This document shows positions 43,305 through 51,224 of a stretch of DNA of 64,000 bases, one piece after another (within the stretch, counting starts at the first letter, position 1; the number at the start of each line of letters is the position of its first letter). The translations under genes and the position numbers were made by a program. Origin of the DNA: Prevotella sp. UBA1104. GTDB lineage: Bacteria > Bacteroidota > Bacteroidia > Bacteroidales > Bacteroidaceae. Location: contig DCBP01000096.1 in the NCBI GenBank assembly GCA_002314055.1, positions 23,455-87,454 of the forward strand, given 5' to 3'. Below the pieces are notes generated by a model. That model did not search any database. It was not told where the DNA came from and saw nothing but the letters and a program-made list of their open reading frames with translations.

Positions 43305-43781
43305 ATGAATATGAGTACACGAAAAAAAATAATCCTGACATGTGTAATAGGATTGGTAATTGGAATTATTGGTGGGGGAATTAGTGGATATTTCGTAGGA
43401 TATTATCAAGGCTGTGATATAGGTTATAATAAAGGATATTACGAAAAAGAAAGTGAGGATACAAGTAAAACTGAAAAAAAAGTAGAAAATGGTTTAATTC
43501 TTTTCGATACCCCCCAAAAAGAAATACATGTAAGTTCATTTCATGTCTTTCAAGTTATGTCGAATGGCAGTGCTTTAGCTGAATGTTATGATACAGGTAG
43601 TGATGATCTTGCTTTTGAGGCAGTGGTTAGGTTTCAAGCAACAGAAGGGAATGTATATTATGATGACCAAATAATAAAATTATCGGAAGGAAAGCATTTT
43701 AGACTTATTGGAACATATGATTATGAAAGTCGAAAAAATGGTTGGAAAACAGTTCCTGTTATAGGTATCTTTGACAAATAA
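43305..43781 (+). CDS. Small membrane-anchored protein of unknown function
   Basis: A 158-aa protein with one N-terminal membrane helix (LTCVIGLVIGIIGGGISG) followed by a Gly/Tyr-rich stretch (YFVGYYQGCDIGYNKGYY) and a soluble beta-rich domain of about 90 residues. It is AT-rich like the rest of the island and is the last rightward gene before the late phage genes resume. No family recognised. Confidence 0.65.
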   Translation: MNMSTRKKIILTCVIGLVIGIIGGGISGYFVGYYQGCDIGYNKGYYEKESEDTSKTEKKVENGLILFDTPQKEIHVSSFHVFQVMSNGSALAECYDTGSDDLAFEAVVRFQATEGNVYYDDQIIKLSEGKHFRLIGTYDYESRKNGWKTVPVIGIFDK

Positions 43782-43798
43782 AAGAAGGAGTATTATAA

Positions 43799-44029
43799 TT
43801 ACATATACACCTCCACACCATTCACCTCAAATATACACACATCGCGAAGCTGCCGGATTTGATTAGAGTCCAGCAGCTTCATTCGTCTTGTACCTTTGTA
43901 GAAGTCGTATTTGAGGGAGATGCAACGGCGCCAGAACTGGATCTCGCCGCTCTTTGTCCAGAGACGGATGTCGACGGGTTCGGGGGAGGAGAGGATTTTT
44001 CTTAGAGTGGTGATGTGGATGCTACGCAT
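43799..44029 (-). CDS. 76-aa phage late protein bordering the cargo island
   Basis: A small basic protein (MRSIHITTLRKILSSPEPVD...KLLDSNQIRQLRDVCIFEVN) of unknown function. The rightward cargo ends 17 bp before its stop codon. Two remnants of the same gene lie outside the prophage: its last 26 bp at 62953-62978 and a 3' portion at 63715-63905, about 90% identical at the DNA level. The gene's 3' end therefore marks a recurrent boundary of accessory DNA. Confidence 0.7.
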   Translation of the reverse strand: MRSIHITTLRKILSSPEPVDIRLWTKSGEIQFWRRCISLKYDFYKGTRRMKLLDSNQIRQLRDVCIFEVNGVEVYM

Positions 44030-44079
44030 GGAAGATGGAAAGATTGAAAGATGGAAAGATTGAAAAGGGGCGGTGATTG

Positions 44080-45141
44080 TTAATCGAAAGGTGGGGTGTA
44101 TTGACTGGTGAAGACGTTAGCCGGGGATGGGACATTAGCCGGGAAGATGTTGTCGGTGAACTTGTACTTGAACTTGATGGAGTTGGTGGCGTTGTCGGCA
44201 TCAGAGATTTCAGAGGTGATGTCGGTGATGATAATAGGGAGACCATAATCCTCATTGACGTCCGTAACGAGAGAAACGGAATGCGAGAGAAGAAGAGTGG
44301 AGATGCGGACGGCATCATCATATTGTAGCATGGACGTTTCAACCTCGAATTCAGAATCCGTGGTATCGTCGTAAAAAGATGTTTCGCCATTGCAGACAGC
44401 TGTGGAACGTTCAAAATTGGTGATGCGCTTTGTAGTGCAATACAGAAAGATATATTCGTATTGCATAAACTCGTTGTAAACGGAAAGGATGATGTTGGGC
44501 TGCTTGTCAATGACATAAAACGTCTTGGCAAGAGCACCCCGGTGAACGGTAAAGGAAAGGAGTTTCCCTTTAGTCTTCAATCGGGAAGCGATGTATTCGG
44601 GAGAAATGTCCACGGACTGGTTGGTGCCTATAGCTGGGGTGCTCGTGCCCTCGTCGACAGTTTCAATGGTAGGCGATGACTTTCCGTTTTCCATAACAAG
44701 ACAATCCGTGTATTTTTTTATTGTGCTGTTTGCTGTTGGGATAAAAGAAAGAAACTGGATGGCAGAGCGCGGAATGAGATACACCTTCGCCGTGGTGAGG
44801 AAGTTGGACTGTAAGAAAACTTGGGCAGACCATTCAAGATAGATTTTAGCGAAGACCACGATCCTGTCCTCCTTCGTCTGTGCCGTTTCCGAATCCGTCT
44901 GTGCCTTGATTTGAAACTTTGTTATACTTCTGTTGTATTTGGTAAGATAATTCTCCAAAATAGAGCGGAGGTCATAGAAATAGGCATAATTGTTGAACGG
45001 ATATAGAGTGGTTTGGAAAATTGCCGAGCCGGAGCACAGGACAGAAACCGCGACAGACTGAGCGTCAGTTCTTATGGGGATTCTCTTGGGGAGACTCGAC
45101 GAGAAGGTGAAAGTGGATGGCGAGAAAGAAATAGTAAGCAT
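44080..45141 (-). CDS. Phage structural protein, hypothetical
   Basis: A 353-aa beta-rich protein (RIVVFAKIYLEWSAQVFLQS, IILSVYNEFMQYEYIFLYCT) without enzyme motifs or signal peptide. Its position in the late operon between terminase and portal and its composition suggest a virion or tail protein. No family recognised. Confidence 0.55.
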   Translation of the reverse strand: MLTISFSPSTFTFSSSLPKRIPIRTDAQSVAVSVLCSGSAIFQTTLYPFNNYAYFYDLRSILENYLTKYNRSITKFQIKAQTDSETAQTKEDRIVVFAKIYLEWSAQVFLQSNFLTTAKVYLIPRSAIQFLSFIPTANSTIKKYTDCLVMENGKSSPTIETVDEGTSTPAIGTNQSVDISPEYIASRLKTKGKLLSFTVHRGALAKTFYVIDKQPNIILSVYNEFMQYEYIFLYCTTKRITNFERSTAVCNGETSFYDDTTDSEFEVETSMLQYDDAVRISTLLLSHSVSLVTDVNEDYGLPIIITDITSEISDADNATNSIKFKYKFTDNIFPANVPSPANVFTSQYTPPFD

Positions 45142-45192
45142 AGTGATTTTTGTTTCAAAGATAGGAAGGAAACCGTTAGTACCAAAAGACGG

Positions 45193-45290
45193 AAGTTGAA
45201 TTTAGAGTTTAGTGTGTAGAATGTAGAGTTGTCGGCGAAGCCGATTGAGAATTGGAGAATGAAGAAAGAAAATTGGAGAATAAAGAATTT
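45193..45290. repeat. Purine-rich hairpin repeat (family A), copy 3
   Basis: Tract TTTAGAGTTTAGTGTG, stem TCGGC/GCCGA with GAA loop (45232-45244), then GAGAATTGGAGAATGAAG. Lies in the gap before the AT-hook gene. Confidence 0.7.
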
Positions 45291-45393
45291 TCCGCTAAGC
45301 TCCAACAGGGCGGTGGGTGGGGAAACGAATAAGAAACGGACACGACCGATGGAAGAAAGGAAGAAGTCCGAAATTCGGACTTCTTCCCTCCGC

Positions 45394-45711
45394 CTAAGCC
45401 CTCTTTTCCGCCTTCGGCTTGCGCCCCCTTCTTTTCTTGGGCATTTCCTCTGTGGCGGCGACCGCCTTCTGCTCCGTGGCTGCTGCGGCAGCCTTGCCGA
45501 GAGCAATCTCGTGAGAGAGGCGAGAGAGACAATTATCAGAGATGTTCAGCCCGGAACGCTTTTTGAGGAGGAACATAAGGCGCATCGCCTTATACGCGCT
45601 TTTGCAGTAAAACCTCTCATTACTGTCATTGCTGAAATAAACGAACCAGATACTGTTTTCAGAATAAAGATTAACGGCTTTAGCAGCCAAGATAACATTA
45701 GGAGTATTCAT
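45394..45711 (-). CDS. Small phage protein with C-terminal AT-hook-like tail
   Basis: A 105-aa protein. Residues 1-70 form a compact domain (FYCKSAYKAMRLMFLLKKRS); the tail is Ala-rich and ends MPKKRRGRKPKAEKRA, containing an AT-hook-type core R-G-R-K-P. It probably binds DNA or RNA. A degenerate inverted copy lies at 46514-46806. The tail closely resembles the basic insert of the host Rho factor at the left edge of the window. Confidence 0.6.
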   Translation of the reverse strand: MNTPNVILAAKAVNLYSENSIWFVYFSNDSNERFYCKSAYKAMRLMFLLKKRSGLNISDNCLSRLSHEIALGKAAAAATEQKAVAATEEMPKKRRGRKPKAEKRA

Positions 45712-45743
45712 AACTTATAATATTTAAAAGTGAAACAATCAGA

Positions 45744-45968
45744 TTAATGAATGAGATAGGCTTCGATATATGTGATGTCAACCATAGCGTCCGCTGCGAG
45801 CATTTCCGCCTTTGCGCTTGCCTCTGCATAAGAATCGGCTTCGATCTCATATTCAAGATATTCTCCATCCTCTCCATTGATAACAACCTGATAGAGATTG
45901 CTTGAATGTTCAACTCTTCTACCTCTTTTGTTAAGGCGATATTCCGATTCAAAAACTGTATTAACCAT
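45744..45968 (-). CDS. Small phage protein of unknown function
   Basis: A 74-aa acidic protein (GEYLEYEIEADSYAEASAKA). The pattern of a strand, then an alternating Ala-rich helix, is coherent, and the gap to the AT-hook gene is 32 bp in the same direction. No family recognised. Confidence 0.5.
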   Translation of the reverse strand: MVNTVFESEYRLNKRGRRVEHSSNLYQVVINGEDGEYLEYEIEADSYAEASAKAEMLAADAMVDITYIEAYLIH

Positions 45969-46513
45969 AATCTAAAATTTTTATTGTTCGACTTAGAGTG
46001 AAGCACCGAAGTGCTTTTGTAATTTTTACGTGCAATTCGGGAGCGCAAGTAGAAGGCATGTATGCAAGGGATAGACGAAGATTATTTCACCCTTCAGGGC
46101 TTGAAAGATTTTGGATTAAGGCAAACCTGCCCCAAAAACTTTTGAAAAAATCTTTGGATAAGCGCCGTGGCGCGACCCTTTCAGACAAGCCGCTTGCGCT
46201 AACTTTGCAAAGGAAAAATCAGAAAGCACATAGGAGTGGAACGCTCGAACGATAAAAATTAAAAAATGGAAATACGGAAAAAGGAATATCGTTAAATGAA
46301 GAATGAAGAGTGAAGAATGAAGAATCCGGCAATCTCTGTCTACCAATTAAAAAAATGGAGAGGATGACCGATAAAAGAAGAATATGAGATTGAAGACACA
46401 AAAAGAAAGAGGGAAGTGGAAAGGCGGTAATGCTATAAAAACGGCTACCGATGATATAATCAACTATATCGAAGTGTATCTCAAAAAAACGGTGTTTCAC
46501 GAAATATGAACGG
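45969..46513. other. Non-coding stretch with hairpins and repeats
   Basis: No credible gene. It holds small perfect hairpins (AGCAC-CGAA-GTGCT near 46013; GCGC-CGTG-GCGC near 46160) and AAAGATTTT/AAAATCTTT pairing around 46105-46155. A purine-rich family A tract lies at 46294-46332. It may be a decayed region tied to the pseudogene that follows. Confidence 0.5.
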
Positions 46514-46806
46514 TGAATACTCCTGATGTTGTCTTGACTGCTCTACCACTGCCGTAAATTCTGACAATAGTATCTACCAATTTCATGAAGCAATGACAGG
46601 AATGAGAGGTTGCGAAAGAGCAATAAAACAAGGTGTTTACCGCTATACTCCTCAAAAAGTGTTTCGGGCTGAATATCCAATTGCCGCTCTCGCCCACGAG
46701 ATTGCTCTTGGCAAAGGACAGCGAAGCGGAGAAGGTGGTGGACGACATTGAGAAAATGCCGAAGAAACGGGGCGCAGGGCGGAGGGAAGAGGAAAAGAGG
46801 GGTTAG
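46514..46806 (+). pseudogene. Degenerate inverted copy of the AT-hook protein gene
   Basis: The + strand resembles the coding strand of the gene at 45394-45711. Matching words include GAATACTCCT, GCAATGACAG.AATGAGAGGTT, CCTCAAAAAG.GTT.CGGGCTGAA and CACGAGATTGCTCT.GGCAA, and it ends with the homologous ATGCC.AAGAAA and stop at 46804-46806. Frameshifts and lost codons prevent a full-length product. It points opposite to the intact copy. Confidence 0.75.
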
Positions 46807-46845
46807 GGGGAGAGGTTTACTCTGTTCTATATACTTTTGGGGTAG

Positions 46846-47229
46846 TTATAAATCAAGGTTGCGCGGATTTTTACCATATTTATTGTCTCCTTCACTACCA
46901 AGTAATGTAAAAATAAAAAGAATAAAGGCTCCAGGACCGGATAATAAAAGAAGTAAAATCCACCAGCCAGATTTCGAAGAGTCATGTAAACGACGTACAA
47001 GAATTGTAAAATTCGGTATGATTTGAAATATTCCAAATACACCAACAAGAATAAAAGAAAGTCCTTCATTATCTTGAAATGCGACAGAGGCTGCTATGCA
47101 AGCAGAGGCTATAACTATATATCCCAAACACTGATACAACCAAAACCACCAGTATTCGGAACGAGTTGCTCTACCATGCAAGGTAAAATAATGAGAGTAA
47201 GCACTCTTAATAGCATCGAACATTCCCAT
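46846..47229 (-). CDS. DUF805 family membrane protein
   Basis: A 127-aa protein with about four membrane helices. The start MGMFDAIKSAYSHYFTLHGR followed by RATRSEYWWFWLY and the later NFTILVRRLHDSSKSGWW are the DUF805 hallmarks. The frame extends 12 codons upstream of the chosen Met at 47229. The function of the family is unknown. In a phage late operon it is a likely cargo gene, paired with the YcxB-like gene 44 bp upstream. Confidence 0.85.
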   Translation of the reverse strand: MGMFDAIKSAYSHYFTLHGRATRSEYWWFWLYQCLGYIVIASACIAASVAFQDNEGLSFILVGVFGIFQIIPNFTILVRRLHDSSKSGWWILLLLLSGPGAFILFIFTLLGSEGDNKYGKNPRNLDL

Positions 47230-47273
47230 AGCTATTTTATTTATATTAGTACTAAACAAATTCACAAATGGAT

Positions 47274-47801
47274 TTACAACCGATAGGTCGCCTTGATTCC
47301 ATTAATGAAACTATCAAATCCTTGTGGACAATCTGATTTACAGATTATTATTCCATTGTTCCAAGCTGTCATCATATAGTAGTTGGTCTTAGTCTCGATT
47401 ATTTCAGATAATCTGTTGTATTGAAATTTTGACCTGCTCATATCGCCATTGACTGTCGAAACAAAGTATGTGTCATAAAAATACAATGAGTAAGGGGAAC
47501 CTTTGGTCAATGTGTTCTTATTATAAGCCTCCTTTGCCTTTCTGTCAGTTGAAGTGTGGAGATTCCAGTTCACATAGCCCAAAACAAGAGAGGCAATTAT
47601 GGAAGCTATTGGATATGTGTGGTGATCAGCATAGGATGCTATGTCCGAAGCTATAATTCCGCACAAAATCAAGAAAGAAACAGCATAACATGTATAATGC
47701 TGTCTTTTAAGATGATACCTGGTTGTCAAAATAAACTTGTTATACCGCAAAAACTCATCCAAAGTGTATTTGCTATTGATTGTATAGATAGGTTGCTCCA
47801 T
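47274..47801 (-). CDS. YcxB-like membrane protein
   Basis: A 175-aa protein with two adjacent membrane helices (about residues 38-75) inside a soluble N- and C-terminal domain. The C-terminal part (SRSKFQYNRLSEIIETKTNYYMM) matches the PH-like layout of YcxB-type proteins. Function unknown. It follows the terminase gene, a frequent site for added genes. Confidence 0.65.
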   Translation of the reverse strand: MEQPIYTINSKYTLDEFLRYNKFILTTRYHLKRQHYTCYAVSFLILCGIIASDIASYADHHTYPIASIIASLVLGYVNWNLHTSTDRKAKEAYNKNTLTKGSPYSLYFYDTYFVSTVNGDMSRSKFQYNRLSEIIETKTNYYMMTAWNNGIIICKSDCPQGFDSFINGIKATYRL

Positions 47802-47843
47802 AATGATGTTCGTTTGGGATTTACGTTTGCAAAGATATATATA

Positions 47844-49574
47844 TTATCTAACTCCACCAATAGCAATCGGGTACAAATCATGCTGTGGGAACTTTTCGCA
47901 GCCGATATAGAGGGTGTCGAAGGCATCGGTGCCGTCGGTGCGGTGCTCGAGGAGATCTTCTTCAGATTCCGGTTGCTTCTCCATGGATTTGTTTTTGCGG
48001 AAGCCGTTGCGTCCTCGCTCCACTCCGGCACTTTGGATTGCTAAGATAAGGTCATCGTTGTTCTGGCGGTTGAAGTAAGGCATTAGGCGCTGCTTGCCGG
48101 CGAAGCCTTGGTTGATTAAGAGATACTTTTCATCGTGTCGCATCGGGTTTCCGAGATACACGTCAATGACTTGCCATCCATGCCGCTCAAACTCGTGGAC
48201 GACAACCCAGTGGAAGTCCTGGTCGTTCACGGCATAGTTGGAGCCAAGGGCGGTGGCATCGTAATAGTAGATGACTGTCTTGTTAGGATGTGGAGCGTAG
48301 TAAGTGCAGAAGTCGGCAACGAGCGCAGGGATTTTACGCTCGAACTTGACATAAAAAGATTTGAGGATATTCATCCGATTATTGCGCGGCTGACCGCATA
48401 CAATCCAGTTGATGTTGGCATTGTAGTCCATACCGATACAAAGCGGTTGCATTGGGTCGATGTCAGAATCCGTGCGACAGTCAAGAGAGCTGTTGAGCGT
48501 GGAAAACTGACTGTTGGCATGGATAGAGTAAAGATCCTGCTGCGCCTCGCTGATGATTTTTTCATAGCCGAGAGAGTCGAGGTAAGAGAAATCCGAAGCA
48601 TCATACTTGTGGTATTCCTGCATAGAAGAATAGAATCCGTCATGCGAGATGCCGATCTTCTGACAGAGGATAGAAGTCTGGAACGTCTTGGGCGTGAGGT
48701 CGCGCTTCATCTGGCGGATGTACTCCTCGCCGAGGAGCTGGAGATTTTCCAAAGTAGAGTATTCCTTGTAATAGACAGCGACACTTCTCATTTTATTCAG
48801 AGATTGGTCGAGCCATTTGAGGTAATTGGGGAGGTATGCCGGAATGGGTTGCTGCTGCTCTTTGAGCGTGGCGATGCGCTCCTTGGTCTGCCAAATCTTG
48901 TATATAGTACCCTTTATTGTGTCAATCAATTCCTTGTCCATCTTATCCTCGTAATGCAGGAACCACGAGCCTTTTGTGGTCTGCGGCATATCCGAGAGCA
49001 CCATCATACTATGATTAAAACTATGGTGTCCGAAGTACGAGCGGATGCCGCCGTTGGCTGGCAGCGTCTCGTCTTTAAGTTTGTTGTAGTCAATAAACTT
49101 CGCCTCGTCAATAAGGAGCCAAGACAGCGTGAGGGAGTTGGAAGAGCCGGGGCGGTCCTGACTGATGATGATGGCGACACTGCCATTATAAAAGGTGATT
49201 ACATGCTCGTAGTCAGCCGGTTCAGTGATGGGCTTAGCGAAAGACTTGGGAGGTTTGCGACCGACCACATAGTGAACCCCGTTGATGTATCCCCACCGCT
49301 TCCACGCAGCAAGCAAACCGGGGAGCGTGTTTGTAAGACCATGCTTGAAAGTCGGCACCACGATGCCGCCCGTCGAACCCGGCATGCGCTGCATGTTGCG
49401 GAGCACAAAAGGCGAGGCGATGGAGTCCGTCTTGCCGGTGCGCCGCCCGGCGACAATGACGGTAGTCTTGGCGGCGATGTATTGCGTGAGAAGTTGGGGC
49501 TTGTTGAAGTAGACACGCTTGGTGTGGAGCTTGGCTTCGGTGTCCCATTGTGTGGTGTCAACTTTGTTGGTCAT
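47844..49574 (-). CDS. terL: Terminase large subunit
   Basis: A 576-aa DNA-packaging motor. Walker A is VAGRRTGKTD (about residues 41-50) and Walker B is LSWLLIDEAKFI (about 145-156). The RNase H-type nuclease domain starts with CIGMDYNANINWIVCG (Asp about residue 375). The ATPase drives DNA into the prohead and the nuclease cuts concatemers. It overlaps the small subunit by 4 bp. Residues NSQFSTLNSSLDC (about 355-367) resemble a family A repeat translation. Confidence 0.92.
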   Translation of the reverse strand: MTNKVDTTQWDTEAKLHTKRVYFNKPQLLTQYIAAKTTVIVAGRRTGKTDSIASPFVLRNMQRMPGSTGGIVVPTFKHGLTNTLPGLLAAWKRWGYINGVHYVVGRKPPKSFAKPITEPADYEHVITFYNGSVAIIISQDRPGSSNSLTLSWLLIDEAKFIDYNKLKDETLPANGGIRSYFGHHSFNHSMMVLSDMPQTTKGSWFLHYEDKMDKELIDTIKGTIYKIWQTKERIATLKEQQQPIPAYLPNYLKWLDQSLNKMRSVAVYYKEYSTLENLQLLGEEYIRQMKRDLTPKTFQTSILCQKIGISHDGFYSSMQEYHKYDASDFSYLDSLGYEKIISEAQQDLYSIHANSQFSTLNSSLDCRTDSDIDPMQPLCIGMDYNANINWIVCGQPRNNRMNILKSFYVKFERKIPALVADFCTYYAPHPNKTVIYYYDATALGSNYAVNDQDFHWVVVHEFERHGWQVIDVYLGNPMRHDEKYLLINQGFAGKQRLMPYFNRQNNDDLILAIQSAGVERGRNGFRKNKSMEKQPESEEDLLEHRTDGTDAFDTLYIGCEKFPQHDLYPIAIGGVR

Positions 49575-50242
49575 TGTTGTTGTTTTTTAGGTGTGGTAGG
49601 TGGTGTAGGTGAGGTAGGTGTTGTAGGGGCGGTAGGTGATGTATTATCATTGAAGATGTCATCCAAAACCAAATCAGCTTGCTCGTATTCGATGTTTTCC
49701 GTATCGGGGTGAGATGCGGTAAGCTCGTGAGTGAGTTTTCGGATACGCTCGTCGATGTTGGGGACGGGAGTGATGCCCACGACACGAGGGTCGGTTGTCG
49801 GGAAGAACGGTTGCACCACAATCATGTGGTACGGAACGGATTGCTCGTCCTCGATGTCAATGCGGTTGAACTTCGCGTAAGAGGTAGCAGCTTTCTCCAT
49901 CGTCTTTGTGTCCTTGCGCTTCTTCGCCATCTGGTACGTCTCCATAATCATCTCGTTGTACCGCCAGCGGTGGAAATCGCGCGTACACTCGGCAAGATTA
50001 GGCAAAATCGCCTTAACGATTTTAAGGTCAGCGTAAGCCGTGACCTGCGAGAGATTATAACGGCTGCGCAGTTCATCGACAAACTGGCGATCCTTCATGT
50101 CCGGGTTGGCGATTGACCAGGTGACCATGTCGCGGAGACGGAGAAGGTGCTCGATTTGGGGCAAGGGATACTTTGCTTCCAAATCAGATTTGGCGGTGTA
50201 TAGATCCTGCTTGGCGATTTCGATGATGGATAATTGGCTCAT
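49571..50242 (-). CDS. Terminase small subunit-like protein
   Basis: A 223-aa protein with a helical DNA-binding N-terminal half (DRQFVDELRSRYNLSQVTAY). It ends in a Pro/Thr tail (SPTAPTTPTSPTPPTTPKK) encoded by a tandem repeat. Its 4-bp overlap with terL and its position support a DNA-recognition role in packaging. Confidence 0.7.
   Translation of the reverse strand: MSQLSIIEIAKQDLYTAKSDLEAKYPLPQIEHLLRLRDMVTWSIANPDMKDRQFVDELRSRYNLSQVTAYADLKIVKAILPNLAECTRDFHRWRYNEMIMETYQMAKKRKDTKTMEKAATSYAKFNRIDIEDEQSVPYHMIVVQPFFPTTDPRVVGITPVPNIDERIRKLTHELTASHPDTENIEYEQADLVLDDIFNDNTSPTAPTTPTSPTPPTTPKKQQQ
49588..49645. repeat. Pro/Thr linker repeat (family C), copy ending the small terminase gene
   Basis: GGTGTGGTAGGTGGTGTAGG-type units. 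A 29-bp stretch beginning with TTTTTT is identical to the 3' end of the gene at 51221-51931. Confidence 0.75.
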
Positions 50243-50250
50243 AGTGATAA

Positions 50251-50294
50251 CCCACCCTGACCCTCCCCAAGGGAGGGAAGGCAGCGCGGTGGGG
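50251..50294. repeat. C-rich hairpin repeat (family B)
   Basis: CCCACCCTGACCCTCCCC-AA-GGGAGGG with a flanking GGTGGGG that can pair with the first CCCACC. Intergenic. Confidence 0.7.
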
Positions 50295-50321
50295 ACGCTT
50301 TAGGTGTTGTTGAATGATTGA

Positions 50322-50597
50322 TTACTCGTCATCCTCCATGTCGAGGAGATTGTTACGGGTGTTTTCGAGAGCGAGAGGAGAACCGACATAAGCGAGTTGC
50401 ATCTCCTGATGGAGAAGTTTGACACGACTTGATGCTTTGCCACGGTGGTACGCCTTGGAAACATCAGTAGTCTTGTCGGCAATATCCTGACGCAAGACTT
50501 CGGCAGGGATGCCGAGGATAATCGCCATATCGCTGATTTTAACGTAGATAGAGGCATATTGCTCGATTTGAGTGAGGATTTGTTCGGAGTATTGCAT
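50322..50597 (-). CDS. Small HTH-like phage protein of the packaging module
   Basis: A 91-aa protein with a helical N-terminus (ISDMAIILGIPAEVLRQDIA) that reads as a helix-turn-helix and an acidic C-terminus. Located just ahead of the terminase genes; it may assist DNA recognition for packaging. No family recognised. Confidence 0.55.
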   Translation of the reverse strand: MQYSEQILTQIEQYASIYVKISDMAIILGIPAEVLRQDIADKTTDVSKAYHRGKASSRVKLLHQEMQLAYVGSPLALENTRNNLLDMEDDE

Positions 50598-50599
50598 AT

Positions 50600-50675
50600 A
50601 TTGAGTTAAGAGTTTAGAGTGTAGAATGTAGAGTTTTCGGCTTTGCCGATAAAGAGTTATTTAATTAAGAATTTT
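50600..50675. repeat. Purine-rich hairpin repeat (family A), copy 5
   Basis: TTGAGTTAAGAGTTTAGAG tract, stem TCGGC/GCCGA with TTT loop (50637-50649), then AAAGAGTTATTTAATTAAG. Intergenic. Confidence 0.7.
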
Positions 50676-50687
50676 AGATTATACAGA

Positions 50688-51224
50688 TTAAGAGTTGTTG
50701 GCTCCAGCTTCTGTCATGCGCTGTTTGAAGAGGTCGGAGAGAGGGACGGAGTGATTTCTGATGAGATCAGAGACGGAAGAGTGGAGAGAGGTGAAAATGT
50801 CCTTGTCCGTGGAGATGAAAGTAGACTCGTGTCGGTTGCCTCGGGTGAGGTTTTGCGAGGTGACGACACTGACGACTTCTCCACTTTCCGCTTTTACCAA
50901 CAAGATTTTGGAGTGATTGTCAGCAAGATAAGTGCGCTTCATCGTTTGAGTGATGAACGCCCAAAGTTTGAGAGTCTTGTTCGTCGCCTTATGGTCGAGG
51001 ACGAGATTGAACTCCTTGATGTTGCCCTCCTTTTCGATGAAGAAGAGACGGCGGAGAAACTCCTCGGAGATGGAGAACGAAGTCTGCCAAATCTCCGATT
51101 TGCCGACCTGTGAGAGAATCCACTCCAGGACGTCCGCCACCTGAAGGGCGTTCGAGAGATACGCCTGGTGGGGACAGTTGGAGAGAGGCTTCAGGATGGT
51201 GGAGATGTCGAGATTGCGCTTCAT
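50688..51224 (-). CDS. Phospholipase D-like nuclease-domain protein
   Basis: A 178-aa protein. The segment DNHSKILLV followed by VTSQNLTRGNRHES matches the H-x-K and S-x-N parts of the PLD/HKD motif. With one motif it would act as a dimer, like Nuc-type PLD nucleases. It sits between head and packaging genes and overlaps the previous gene by 4 bp. A role in DNA processing or packaging is possible. The conserved Asp of the full HKD motif is not clear. Confidence 0.65.
   Translation of the reverse strand: MKRNLDISTILKPLSNCPHQAYLSNALQVADVLEWILSQVGKSEIWQTSFSISEEFLRRLFFIEKEGNIKEFNLVLDHKATNKTLKLWAFITQTMKRTYLADNHSKILLVKAESGEVVSVVTSQNLTRGNRHESTFISTDKDIFTSLHSSVSDLIRNHSVPLSDLFKQRMTEAGANNS

Noticed and set aside
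43799..44029. 76-aa gene as part of the defence cargo
   Set aside because: It runs with the late operon on the opposite strand to the cargo and recurs beside different cargo, so it is treated as a phage gene at the border.
46497..46748. 83-codon - strand ORF
   Set aside because: Antisense shadow of the degenerate AT-hook gene copy on the + strand.
48135..49712. 525-codon + strand ORF
   Set aside because: Exactly antisense to the terminase large subunit, Val/Arg-rich and without motifs; a shadow of codon bias.
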